Below are positions 1 through 11,200 of a DNA stretch of 64,000 nucleotides, piece after piece. Source of the stretch: Talinum fruticosum (lineage: Eukaryota > Streptophyta > Magnoliopsida > Caryophyllales > Talinaceae); the NCBI GenBank assembly GCA_021018815.1, contig JAITYX010000064.1, forward strand, positions 434,001 through 498,000, read 5' to 3'. The position numbers and the translations under genes were made by a program. How positions within the stretch are numbered: the stretch's first letter is position 1; each line of letters opens with the position of its first letter. The notes under the pieces are model-generated. The model had not been told where the DNA came from. It was given only the letters and a program-made list of their open reading frames with translations, and made no database searches.

Positions 1-1250
1 TTTGTTGAATGTCATTGATAGTTATTCGAGGAGACTGTATTAGTTATCTCTTAGTATCAAACAAAAACAAAGATTGGGATGACAAACTACATCTCATGCA
101 GCCTGTTGCTAGAGAATCCATTTTTTTTTTAAATATCATGATCTCTTTTCTTCTTTGGTCCTTTAACCATTTTGGATCATTCTTCAATGCAAGTGTCAAG
201 TTGAGGCAGTGCGATCCTGAAAAAAGAAAAAAATAATTCATAAATATAAAAAGAGAAAACATAAATTTATTAAAATTTAGATTCAAAATTAATCAATTAT
301 ATACCTTGTATTGTTTTCAAGGCCACAATAGTCTTGAGTATGTCCCCTATAATCGTGGTTACTTTTCAAGCTAGTTAAATGGAAAAATGTTTAAGTTAAA
401 GATTAAAAATAATAAAATATATAATTATTCGACACTGTTATATGGATCCATTAGACTGTTGGAAAAAATTATGTTACTTCCATATTTAATGTCCTGTAAT
501 TTTGAAGGATAAAATTAATTAAAAATAAAACCATCCAATAGTCCATTGCTAGACTATGTCTCATTTTAACTATTTTATTCAATTTTCTAATTTTAATTAT
601 TTTTTGGTATAACACATTAGAAATTTATGTCTAACAGATGTAGCAAATTCTTATATATAGAGGTGCGAATTAAGGCGATTTGAGTATAATGTAAATCTAT
701 AAAGGCGAAAATAAAGTGAAATTTATATCTAATTATATTTACTCAATTGAAGATAGGTTCCTAATTTTAATAAATGATTAACTAGTTTTTGGAAATGTGT
801 ACGTTGGCAAAGTATGTGCAATGTGTCCGTGCAACGCATGAGCAATGCATGAGAACTTTTTAAAACTTGGTAGTTTTTTAGAGTTGATGGTAGTAGATAC
901 TCAAAAATTGATGCAATAAAACTTAATTTAGAATTTGAAGTAGTTTGAGATGTTGTTTGATTTTTTGACATACTAATAAAAAAAATTTTAAATAATGAAT
1001 CAATGTAATACAATTTTGTTATTTGTTTAAATGACTTATTTTTTTTTCTAGATAACATATATTTATTGAGTTTTGGTTTAGGTAAAAGTAAATTTTTGGA
1101 TAATTTCTGATTTTCTATCTTGTTTTTGGTTTAGTTATTGAATTTGTTATGGATGTTTGAGTTCATTGTTTGATTATGGTTGTGCAGCAATAATATAAAT
1201 TGTTTCTCTTTTTTTAAGAAACTCAACATTTTATTATCAGCCAAAAGGAA
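1..1250. other. AT-rich intergenic sequence, nothing recognised
   Basis: No open frame here has a recognisable domain. The short frames are low-complexity, and I saw no clear terminal repeats. Confidence 0.5.
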
Positions 1251-1257
1251 TTAGTGT

Positions 1258-1760
1258 TCAAATACAAACTCTAGAGGCGATGGAGGATTTTCCCAAGCCC
1301 TTAGGATATGTGGCTCTTGACATTACTAGATATGTACAGGTTTTTTTAATACTATCATCCAGTTCTTTCCTTCTGAATATCCTCGCATTCCTCTCTTCCC
1401 ACAGGCAGTAAACAACTGAGGTAATACAAAGCATGAAGACCATATCATGGACTCTATCTTATGGGGCTTTCTATCTACATGCAATATATCTTGCTTTGTT
1501 ATGATTGGTTCTGTAAACCTCGTGGAAAGAAGTACATTATGCAAAACACATTGACTAAAGGCACACATGAAGAATAGTTGCTTGTGGCTTTCCCTGCTAT
1601 GGAAGTATAGCTAACATATCTCTGTTTGAAGTTGGACATTTTTAATAATATGTCTAAAGTAGGTAGTCTATTAGGTACGTTGAATCTATTCCAAGTGGCT
1701 TTAGACATAGGATTCTTGGTTCCAACACTAGAAAGCCAATTATATCCACTAGACATAGTG
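1258..1760 (-). pseudogene. LINE C-terminal fragment (zf-RVT-like region)
   Basis: The minus-strand frames read like the tail of a plant L1-type LINE ORF2. Around 1,390-1,440 there is a segment with the pattern VVYCLWEERNARIF, which matches the conserved (V/I)YxIWxERNxRIF block near the end of plant LINE polyproteins. Upstream on the minus strand (about 1,680-1,560) the frame resembles the W-x-RFNVP...RLPTxDxLLK part of the reverse-transcriptase zinc-binding region. The pieces lie in different frames, so this is a decayed fragment. The family match is from memory of the domain; no search was run. Confidence 0.7.
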
Positions 1761-2303
1761 TACTCACCTGACTTTGTAAGGATTCAATATTGACTATTAT
1801 ATTGAGAGGCAAACTTCTCTTTAATTTTGACAATCTTTCTCTGATACTAAGAAGAGTCAGCTGACTCCCTATTTATATTGAGTTCTGTATTCTAATTATC
1901 AAACATTTTTGGTGTCTAGTAATGTTAATTGGTAAACTTATTTTTAAGTAGTTAGGACAGTTGAAAGGGTTGTTAGCAAGAAACTTGTAATGGGACAAGA
2001 AGTATCCCCCTCCTAAAAAAAAAAAAAACACTATGAGCAAGGATTATAGATGAGTATTTAGGACAATGTCTTCTGTAGGAACTGTTCTCAAACTACTACT
2101 TTTCACTTTTGAATATCATGATCCTAATTTTCCAATGATCAGACTTCTGCCACCAATTAATGTAGTTTAAAATGGCCAGCTTAATTACTAAAAGCTGACG
2201 GTCCAATTTTTTGATCTTCTCCAATCAGATGGAGATGGGATAGACCTAACGTGCCATGTAACAGATGAAGCTATACTTGCTATTACAGTAAAGAGTATGA
2301 ACC
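1761..2303. other. intergenic, nothing recognised
   Basis: Simple AT-rich sequence with no supported gene. A short poly-A run lies at about 2,017-2,029. Confidence 0.5.

Positions 2304-2304
<1 letters not shown>

Positions 2305-2369
<65 letters not shown>
2305..2369. repeat. palindromic (AAT)n/(ATT)n microsatellite
   Basis: About ten AAT units run directly into about twelve ATT units, so the block is a near-perfect inverted repeat that could fold into a long AT-only hairpin. Confidence 0.95.
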
Positions 2370-2743
2370 GAATAATATGAATAAGTAATTGAACAAAGTT
2401 AAAGGCAACTGAGTTATAAATAGAAAGACTGAATATACCAAATGAGATAAATTGTTTTTCATAATAATAGTATTTATGAAATGATTAAATTTTAGTTTCT
2501 TCTAAAACAACAAAGATTTCGTTTACATGAGGCATGAGGTGTAACACAATATTTTTGACAATTTGAAACATTGCATGTCCAATCTATAGAAAAACATCAT
2601 GTTATTTACTTTTCGCATGAAACAAGATCCGTTATGATATCTCTCGAACTAATAATTTCTTAAGGAAAAAAAAGTCATTTAAACAAATATCAAAATATGA
2701 ATCATATGAATAACTTTTCCTTGAATCATAGATGAATTATTTT

Positions 2744-3095
2744 GGCCCTGTTTGGCAAACAGGATGTTAGGCTGTTAACTCGTTAACTATTTGTATCATT
2801 GTTTGCTATTAGTTGTTTGAGTGAGTTGTTTCTTGAAAAGTTGTTTGGTAAAATTAACGGTTTGAGGAAAAAATATTTGGTGAAATTTCATTTATGCACT
2901 TACGTCTAAGTTTTCTTTTAAATAAATAAATATTCTTCATTAATTATTTTATTTTTTAAAATATAATTATATTATGTTAGGTATACAAATTATGTTCATT
3001 TATAAAACTTTATTTTTTTACTATTTTTACAACATTTCTATTCATTTTCTACCTAATATAATATTTATTATATTTAATTTTAAAAAATTATATCA

Positions 3096-3190
<95 letters not shown>

Positions 3191-3440
3191 GAATAAGAAT
3201 AATAAATAAATAAATAAACAAATAAGAGTTGGTGACATATGTCGTAATTTTTCCAAACTTTTGGGCAAATGTGTTATTTTCACAAACAGCTCTTCCCAAA
3301 AGGTTAATGGAAAGAGTTATTGAGAAAGAGTTGTTTGGGGCCAAACAGCTCTTTCAAACGAGTTATTAACCAAACATTAGTTTAACTGTTTTGACTAAAT
3401 ATCTCTTTTTTTCAAAAACTTGTTGCAAACAAACAAGGCC
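2744..3440. mobile_element. MITE-like element with GGCC(C/T)TGTTTG inverted ends
   Basis: The left end reads GGCCCTGTTTGGCAAAC and the right end, reverse-complemented, reads GGCCTTGTTTGTTTGCAAC. TTT lies directly outside both ends and may be a 3-bp target duplication. It has no coding capacity. The open frames inside it are translations of the internal trinucleotide array. Its size and ends suit a non-autonomous PIF/Harbinger- or hAT-type element, but the superfamily is uncertain because the duplication is not the expected TWA. Confidence 0.65.
3100..3190. repeat. (TAG)n-(TAA)n compound microsatellite
   Basis: About ten TAG units are followed by about twenty TAA units, inside the MITE-like element. 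Poly-Ile, poly-Val and poly-Leu frames here are artefacts of the repeat. Confidence 0.95.
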
Positions 3441-3781
3441 TTTATTAAAATATAAAAAATTAACAAACTTACTACAAGAGGAAATTACTATTAGGACAAG
3501 CAACATGTATAGAATGGACAATTTCTGAGCCATGTTACCTATGAACCAAACGATTGCTTAGTACGTTTTTTAACAACATTGGTTGAAATCACTGTTATAA
3601 TTTATTAATTCAAAACAAAAATAAAAACGTGATTATTTCCTTGTCGCTGCATACTCTTCACCTATTCCCCTATCTCCCTTCCACCAACAACTACTTCTGC
3701 CCCCTATGCACATAACTATCTCACTCCCCCACTCTAAGTAAGCATACAAGAAGTACTAAAAAACTAGATTCCATAGGCAAC
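3441..3781. other. intergenic, nothing recognised
   Basis: No gene is supported. The last part may be the degraded promoter of the broken peptide gene at 3,782. Confidence 0.4.
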
Positions 3782-3840
3782 ATGGCTGGAAATAGTCAAT
3801 TATATCTATGTTGCTAATCCTATGGTCCTTGCCTCCTGTG
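3782..3840 (+). pseudogene. broken copy 1 of a cysteine-rich-peptide gene (signal-peptide exon only)
   Basis: This 59-nt stretch aligns with the 61-nt signal-peptide exon at 11,201-11,261: it has the same ATGGCTGGAAA start, the same ending in TG(T/C)G and a following GTAAG donor. It is 2 nt shorter and meets a TAA after eleven codons, so it is frameshifted. The second exon is gone: sequence just after the donor (about 3,870-3,990) already resembles the downstream flank of copy 2 (about 11,860-11,980), as expected from an internal deletion. Confidence 0.65.
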
Positions 3841-5032
3841 GTAAGTTTGTTAATTTTTATATTTTAAGGTATAAAAAACTATATTTTAAGGAGTTTCCAA
3901 GTAGTGATTCTTTAAATTTCATTGTATTGTCATTACAACATCCAATAATTGGTTTCTATAATAGCAAAATCTTAATAAGTTGACGCTTTATTGAATTATT
4001 ATGTGGCTTAATTTTTGCATCTTATTTTAATTTGCCTAATTTTCTAATTAATTACTTTTAAGATCTAATTACACCTACGTTTCTTAATCATCAGACCCTT
4101 CTACATATGATATAAAAGTTATTTTAGTTTGTATGTACATATTCACGACCCAATACAATGTCATGTATAACCATTGGATAAATAGCATCTATGAACCGAT
4201 TGTTGAAGCTTCCAACAACCCCATGGAAGGTGTAGCCATTAAAGTTTTTACCTCATCCACCCCCTGTTTTTTAAGAACGTTTCCTAGAGAAGGACTATTG
4301 GTAGATAGTGATAAGGTATTTTGAAGCGAGACACTTCTTTCTTACCCATGGTTCTCGGTAACAACAGACAAGTTTGGAGCAAGTTTTTGATCTCCCCTTA
4401 TACTTTCCACGTTCATTGTTTTTCTCACGATTTTCACTTCTACCATGGTTCTCAGCAACATTGGCTTTTTTTTTTTTTTTTAACAAGCAGGTAAGAGTAC
4501 TATATTGATAAAGTGTCCATAAGTACATAACGTGAAATTGGAATAGGACAAACCCCTAACCAAACCTACTTAGCAACATTGGCTTCGATTGCACTTAAAT
4601 ACATCTTTCTATTCTCCTTGATTTTTTATTTATGAGACAATCTATGACAACATCCATCGTCAATTTACCTTCTAGAGCGGAGTTACTTAATATAACTATC
4701 AATGTGTCCCAGTTCTAAACAATATTATCTCCTCTAAACAAATTATAGGGTATATAGTTAGTATTTCACCCAGTTGACCAAATACAAAATTAATTTCACC
4801 TAATTTTCATGGAACTCCCTCACCTATTTTTTATGGTGCACTCGACTCTAAAGTGTTTCTCTCAGATTTAGCGAGTTGGTAGCTTACTTGCTCAACTTTA
4901 AGCCATTTCGTGAAGTCTCCAATTTATAAACGAAGAAAAAGACTTGAAATAATTGTTGAGATTTTACCAATCTCCAATAGCACCACCCTATGCTTAGAAT
5001 AGGCCAAAAATCTTACTTTCACTATGAGGTGT
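3841..5032. other. intergenic, 3' flank of pseudogene copy 1
   Basis: 3,870-3,990 is similar to 11,860-11,980. The rest contains no recognisable gene, only short frames. Confidence 0.4.
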
Positions 5033-5204
5033 GTTTGGTTAGGGGAAAATCATTTTCCCGGAAAATGATTTTCTAATGAAAAATGATTTTTCATGAAAAT
5101 CCTTTTCCACATATATTTTCCTTTGTTTGATAGAATGAAAAATAATTTTCCAAAAATTCATTTCCCTTTGTTTGGTAGGAAGGAAATTAATAACATTTTG
5201 CTAA

Positions 5205-5612
5205 ATCCTAAACCCTAAACCCTAAACTCTAAACCCCAAACTCTAAACCCCATACCCTAAACCCTAGGCCCCATACACTAAACCCTAAACCCTAAACTCC
5301 ATACCCTAAACCTTAAACTCTAAACCCTAAACCCCATTACCTAAACCCTAAACTCTATACTCTTAAACCCTAAACCTCATACCCTAAACCCTAAACTCCA
5401 TACCCTAAACCCTAAACCCTAAACCCTAAACTCCATACCCTAAACTCCATACCCTAAACCCTAAACCCTAAACTCCATACCCTAAACCCTAAACTCCATA
5501 CCCTAAACTCTAAACCCTAAACCCCGTACCTTAAACTCTAAACCCCATACCCTAAACCTTAAGCCCCATACCTTAAACCCTAAACCTCATACCCTAAACC
5601 CTAAACCCTAAA
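5205..5612. repeat. degenerate interstitial telomere-like array (CCCTAAA)n
   Basis: Many units of CCCTAAA are interspersed with variants such as CCATACCCTAAA and CTCTAAA. The array lies inside the outer end of Harbinger copy 1, not at a chromosome end. The same motif appears in the opposite orientation at 15,175-15,668. Confidence 0.95.
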
Positions 5613-5889
5613 CAAAGAAAACCAATAATGTTTCCTAAAAATCAAATAAAAAAAGAAACCAAAGTTATCCAAAAAGCATGAAAATGCATAAAATCAAAGA
5701 AGTGAAACTGTCAAAATACAAAAATACAGAGTTTGAACAATATTATCAAAAACAAAATGAAAATAGAAACCTAATTCAAAGTTTGTCTTGCCTACATCAA
5801 ATGCCTAATACCATGAATTTAAGTTTTGTTCTTCATGAACTTGTCAAGCCAAATCCTACAAAACTTCTCATTTTTCACTAGAAATCATT

Positions 5890-7200
5890 TGCCATGACTT
5901 TTATTTCCATTTAGATAATCAAATGCGGAAGGCAAGAACTCATCTTCGTAACCTTCCATCTTCATGACTTCTTGATAGAGTAACTCAACATTAAGCTTGG
6001 ATTTGGAGATTTGTTGGAGAGCCATAGCAACTTCACCAAGTTGGTTACTGATTATTTGTATTTTCGAATCAATCTCATGAGCTTTCTTTCGAGTACTCTT
6101 TGTTTTTCATGGAAAACTAGAAGTGGTTAACTGTTTATCATTCTCTTTCATCTGTATGAGTATCACTATCTCCCTTATCCTCGAAGATTTACTTGCTAAC
6201 TCATGAGATTGTAGGTGGATGTCATCAAAAGACTTGGCATAGTTTCCTCTTACAGAATCCTTCCCAACAACAATTGACATTTCATCATACATATCAATTT
6301 TCTTGTTGAGGTACTTCTCATAAGTTGGATCCTCCTATTTATGAAACCCAAACAATCAAAATTAAAAAACAATCAAAATCAGATTTAGTGTAGAGCGAGT
6401 GCAAGCAGTGCGGTCCAGGTAGTGCAGGGGGTGCGGTGTAGGCAGTGCGAGTCCAGGTAGTGCGGGGGTGCGGTGTAGGCAGTGCGAGGCGAGTACGAGG
6501 CAGGTGCGGTGCGGGCGAGTGCAAGGTATGTGCTGGCGGTTCGGTGCAGCTTGCACTGCAATGTTATACTTGGGTAGTACAGGGCAAAACAGGGTAGTGT
6601 GGGTGCAGGTGCATCTAAATACGGCATGATAAATTCACCAATGATAATCTCCACATAAACATCAATCAACCCCTAACTTATTCTCCACATAAATGTCACA
6701 AGTCCATAGTTGGAGCACAATGGTCAATAACCCAATTGCACGACATACAACTTCCGTGCGAGTGTGTAGGGCAATGGTTTCGTGCGGTGTGCGGGGCAAT
6801 GGTTTCGTGCGGGGTGCATGCACGGGAAAATTCGTGGAAAAAATAAAATACGAATCAAAAAATAAACTACCTCAACATGTGTGTCATACACACTAGGAGA
6901 AACACGAATCATTTTCATATTTTCATCCCATCCAAAGCCGATTTATCTCAAAGTTTGCATATACTCTCCCATGCATATTTCACGGTTACGAGATGATTTT
7001 CAAATGTGATCCGGTAGGCAATTCACATTGAATTTCCTCGATATCATATTTGTAGCTCCAACAAAAGAGATGGACTTGAAAGTGTTGTTCGGTCGATTCC
7101 CTTCCTTAGCCTTATTGGCCAAAAAATAGAGCAATTCCTTCGCATTGGCTTGGACTACCGGAATTGTGATTTCTTATCCTTGTTAACTTCTTTCATTTTT
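5890..7200 (-). pseudogene. Myb/SANT-like DNA-binding ORF of a Harbinger element (broken)
   Basis: The minus-strand pieces follow the plant Myb/SANT-like transposon ORF1 in order. A W-S-K-P-M-x-KELLYFLANKA and NTFK region occurs at about 7,190-7,050. A GFGWDENMKMI block occurs at about 6,940-6,890. An MYDEMSIVVGKD...GNYAKSFDD block occurs at 6,292-6,210, with a Ser/Thr-rich tail after it. A minisatellite-filled gap at about 6,380-6,830, probably intron or inserted sequence, separates the second and third blocks. In-frame stops and frameshifts break the frame. In intact relatives the N-terminal domain binds DNA and works with the DDE transposase. That function is inferred from the family. Confidence 0.7.
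6390..6620. repeat. GC-rich minisatellite (GTGCGG/GTAGTGC type)
   Basis: A short unit of about 30 nt (core GTCCAGGTAGTGC...GGTGTAGGCAGTGCGAG) is repeated imperfectly, followed by looser variants. The open minus-strand frames here are Pro/His/Leu-rich artefacts. A related block occurs in inverted orientation at about 14,222-14,385. Confidence 0.85.
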
Positions 7201-7639
7201 CCTTTTTCCATGTTGGAGAGTATCTAAGAAAAAAATAATAATTGCTCCCAAACACACATGAGATGGCAAAACACAAGCACAAGTGGATGTCACCTTTACA
7301 AAGTGAATATAAGAACAAATCTAAGATGAATAGAGAATATTAAGCAGTAGTATTTATTGCAAAATCTAATCCTTAAAAGATACAAAAACATCATCACAGC
7401 CTCAAAATGGCAAGCATAAGGTATCCAAAGCTCAACCTCAAAGTCTCATTATAAAACTAATAAAGTCACAAAACAATTCGGTCAATTACATAAAGTCCGA
7501 GGGCCAAAAGGCTTAGAGATAAAGGGGGAATTAAGGTACATATATGAAAAGCAACAATAAAAAGGCTATTATGAAGCCACAACTAGACAACTCAACGAGC
7601 TTGATAGTTTTCCCACATTGCATTTGCTATAGCATCTCT

Positions 7640-8690
7640 CTTCATTTTCCAAGCTTGGTTTTCTTCTCTCTCTTCTCTTTGTAAGAGTCTTGATCTATGA
7701 CTATAACGGAAAACTCTTGATCAAATTCTCTCATAATTTGGTCATTTGGATCGAAGCCCCTAAGAAAGTTGTGTAACACACAAAAAACAAGCATAACTTT
7801 TACTTGAGTCTCAAACTCCCGAAATGGCTCCGCATCCAATAAACGAAACCTGTTTTTTAGCACCCCAAAAACTCTTTCTATACTAATTCTCAAGGAAGAA
7901 TGTCTCATGTTGAACAACTCCTTTGCATTCATTGGAGGGAGTTCTCGTCGAACTCTTTGAGATGATAATGGACTTTCTTATACGGGGAAGAAAACCTTTT
8001 CGAAGGGCATAACCGACATCTAGCAGAAAATACTTCCCTACAAAAGTTAAAGTTTTAAAATTCTATATATTAGATTCACATAAGAAAGAAACCCTATGAA
8101 TCGGAACAAATTTTCAAGCCAAGCCATACCTTCCGGAACACAAAATCCTCTTAAAAGTGCATCATTTAGCACTTTAGAATCATGTGCTTGAGCCTTCCCA
8201 GCCAGCTAGCACATATATGAATTTGAGGTCGTCAAAGGATACAGCAGCCAAAACATTTTGGGATAACACACATTTTCTATTCCTATACCTATTTTGATCT
8301 TCAATTGGCACGAGATGCTCGTACATGTGTTCCATCTAAAGCTCATATACAATCCTCAAACCATGGAAAAAACCTAGTGTTGTTTGAGATTTTGGATGGA
8401 CTTGAGGAGCTAGGAGGGTTCTCAAAATCCAGATACAAATTTAAGATGGCCTCCAAAACCGAATGAAAATAATTATGCGCAGTTCAAATAGAACGGAAAA
8501 ATCTCTCGTCAATTACCCCGAACCTCACAGTGTGCCCTATTAAGTGCAAAAATATTAGAAGCTGCTCTTTTACACTCACGTGCACTCTGTGTTTCTAAGA
8601 AGACCCCTCTCTTCAATAATTTCACACATCTAAAAAGGCATCCGACCTCATTCGGATTTGATTAAGGCAATGAGTATCCCTACAATACAA
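7640..8690 (-). pseudogene. PIF/Harbinger DDE transposase relic (DDE_Tnp_4 type)
   Basis: Reading on the minus strand from about 8,690, the frames contain the characteristic blocks of plant PIF transposases in order. These are a region ending in a DCI-x-ALDGTH motif (about 8,350-8,320), a CSQNVLAAVSFDDLKF and GWEGS...HDSKVL region (about 8,270-8,160), a GKYFLLDVGYA block after a probable intron (about 8,035), a YHLKEF segment (about 7,965), and the C-terminal ELFNMRHSSLR...IERVFGVLKNRF...VLHNF block (7,932-7,770). At least one frameshift (near 7,980) and several stops break it. It would have cut and pasted the element as a nuclease. It is now inactive. Confidence 0.8.
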
Positions 8691-9000
8691 AACACTATTG
8701 ATATAACTCTCTCTCACAACATATCTATCAAGAAAAGGTTGATGTGGGATTTGAGGAACCCTATGTTCATTTTCAGTTTTCTTTCTCTAAGAAATGCTTT
8801 TGTAACCCCCAAAACCGCCATAGTAGCACCAATAAGCACAACTTCTTCCTCATTTGATTCATTGCCCATCTAAAAACACAACATAATATTTAATAAGATA
8901 AACAGACACTTATCAAGCCAAAACAAAAAAAAAAAAAACAAAAAACAAAAACCGAAGCCTGAGGGATACAATGATCCTGAATGTCACAACAAAAATAACT

Positions 9001-9638
9001 GAGTGCAGGATTTTTACTAATCAGCTTTAGAACTAACTAAGAGACGAGAACAACCGGGGGTTTAGGGGCCGCCGGGCGGGGGGCTGGTCTCTAGCTTTAA
9101 TAGCAACGAGCTTCTATCAGTCACACAATTACATAGTTTCAGTTGGGAATAATTAGCAACAGTAGGAAATTGACACCAATCAAACAAAGAGAGGTATGTA
9201 AATGTAAATAAAAAGGGAAAAAGAATGAAAGACAAACCTGAGTAAGTAGAAGAGGCAGGAACGAAGGCTCTAGAAGCTGAATGCGAGAGATCAATTTACT
9301 AAGATACAAGTACTGTGATAGGTATAAGCACGTGTTACAAATCAAAAGCAACTGGGAATATTAGCAACTTTATTATGCTTAGCAAGAGGGAGATCCACCA
9401 AGTATGAATTTCTGCTCAATTCAAGCCAAATGAGTATGACTTTATTATGTTTTTTAAGCATTTTATAATCTTAGTATTGATCATACAAAATAAGTTCAAG
9501 CCTCTTTATTACGTAATCAATCAACATTATATCTTTTTGATAAAGGGAAAAAAATCATCTTGATAGTGCATATCGGTGGGTGTAATTTCATTTAAAAATT
9601 ACCATAAATACAATGTCTCACTCAAAGTATATAAGAAG
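9001..9638. other. intergenic, nothing recognised
   Basis: A short C/G run (GGGGCCGCCGGGCGGGGGG) lies at about 9,065-9,083 in otherwise AT-rich sequence. No gene is supported. The last five bases before the solo LTR (AGAAG, 9,634-9,638) are its target duplication. Confidence 0.4.
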
Positions 9639-11121
9639 TGAAGGTTTGCTCGTGGAGAGTCTAAGTCACCTTAGAGGGGGTGAATAGGGTGATGAAGAAA
9701 ATTAAACAATTTTTGCAACAATTCAGCTAAACAAGTAGATTCCGAGTCTAGATTGGACTCAAAAAAGTGATAACACATATTTACGTGGAAACCCTCCCGG
9801 GGCAAAAACCACGGACGGTGCTAATCCAAGCACCAAGTCAAATCCACTATTTTGAATCCACAAAATACAGAGGACTAACTCAACTAGAATTGCTCCCTTA
9901 AACAATTCCTTACAATGTTTTCCTAGACTCAAAAATTTCCTTATCCGATATAGTACTTCCCGACCGAGGTAACTTTTACAATCGGGGACAATTGAGCTGA
10001 GTTAACCCTTACAGCTCAGTCAAGGGACCTTACTTAGAAAGTAAGAAAAGAATGTAACTTGTTACAAGACTTTCTTTACAACTTAGAAAATAGTAAATGC
10101 AAACTAGGAGTTTTAAAGAGAAGATTAAGTAAGAATGAGAACAACAATTAGTTCTTCAATAAATTCGGTTCGAGTAATGTGTTCAGCCATCTTCTAGTCT
10201 TGTGAGGTGGCTTCTATTTATAGCCAACCAGGCAAAGCGACCATTGATTCTTGGTTATGGACAGAAGTCTTCGATAGCCATTGTAACGACTCTTTTAAGT
10301 CACTCGGAAAAGATCCGTTGGGATGTGAACGTTGTGCAACGGCTCTTGGCTCCAAAGATGGTCCAATCACTTGGTGGTGACTGAAAGTTATGGTGGAAAA
10401 AACCGCTAAGTCTAGAGTTTGAGTTTTCCAATTTTGGAAACAAACAACCACGACACGGTGTCTAAGTTATGTCGAGAAGTAGCTAAAACTTGTATGCTAG
10501 TGATTAACGACTAGAAGCCGGTTGCTTTTGAAATTCAAAAAGATAGGTTAGCCTCGTTTGAATAACTTACAAAAGCAAACCACATTAGTTCTCAAAGTAT
10601 AAAATACTTTGGTCTAAGATTAGGCACGGATATTAATTAAATTAGAATAATTAAATGCTTAATTATCTTTGGCCTAAAAGAATGAATTTACGAGTCTAAT
10701 ATTCAATATATAAATTTCATTTGAGTCAATCTTAAGGATGATCACGTAGAGAGAGTAAAATATCGAAGTATAACAACTTGATCTAGTCAAATAATTCTCA
10801 AGGAATTAAACTGACTTAGAATAAGGAATTAACATTGTAATTCTCTTTGCATTGAAGTACACGATCAATGCTCGGAATAATAGTGGTAAAGAAACTATTT
10901 GAGCGTGCGATAGTTCCGAGTGATGTCTTAGTGACTCGAAACATCGAGTGTAGAAGATATGCAATAAGGCGCTTTACGAGTCAGTCGAACATAATGAAAA
11001 ATTAGACAAGAGTTTCTATAGTGCTCAGAATGACTTGAAATCAAAACTTCAGAGAGATAGGATTTATACCGAGTCTTCATATAATACTCAGAATGACGTA
11101 GAGTTAAAAGCCGAGTCTTCA
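9639..11121 (-). mobile_element. solo LTR, copy A (1,483 bp, TSD AGAAG)
   Basis: The element starts TGAAGGTTTGCTCG and ends CGAGTCTTCA, so it has the TG...CA ends of an LTR with a short inverted terminus. It is flanked by a perfect 5-bp duplication AGAAG at 9,634-9,638 and 11,122-11,126. It matches the reverse complement of 35,205-36,725 along its length. A TATA-like CTATAAATAG on the minus strand (10,214-10,223) sets its transcription direction to minus. There is no gag-pol and no second LTR, so it is a solo LTR left by unequal recombination. The motif GTGGTTTT...GGTTTCCACGTAA is like Copia LTRs, so Copia is an inference. Confidence 0.9.
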
Positions 11122-11200
11122 AGAAGTATTGAAAAGTATGAAGACTTCATTCATTATTTGTTAAGAAACATACTAGCAATCATCTCGTTTTATAGGTAAT

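Larger units (their letters stand above)
5033..9000 (-). mobile_element. decayed PIF/Harbinger-type transposon, copy 1
   Basis: Reading on the minus strand, a DDE transposase relic (about 8,690-7,640) is followed by a Myb/SANT-like ORF (about 7,200-5,890), a degenerate telomere-motif array (about 5,205-5,612), and an outer end at about 5,033 rich in GTGTTTGGTT and GAAAATGATTTTC-type palindromes. This two-ORF layout is typical of plant PIF/Harbinger elements. The end near 9,000 is approximate because I found no matching inverted terminus there. Part of this element recurs in inverted orientation at about 14.1-15.7 kb. Confidence 0.7.

Noticed and set aside
2974..3344. Open frames on both strands over the TAG/TAA array
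   Set aside because: They are translations of a trinucleotide microsatellite (poly-Ile, Val or Leu) with no other support.
5205..5612. True telomere or assembly end
   Set aside because: The array is degenerate, internal, and matched by an inverted array within a second transposon copy.
6339..6669. Several overlapping Pro/His/Leu-rich minus-strand frames
   Set aside because: They come from a minisatellite that stays open in several frames; this is not evidence of a protein.
9639..11121. Complete LTR retrotransposon
   Set aside because: Target duplications lie directly outside a single LTR; no internal region or second LTR exists.
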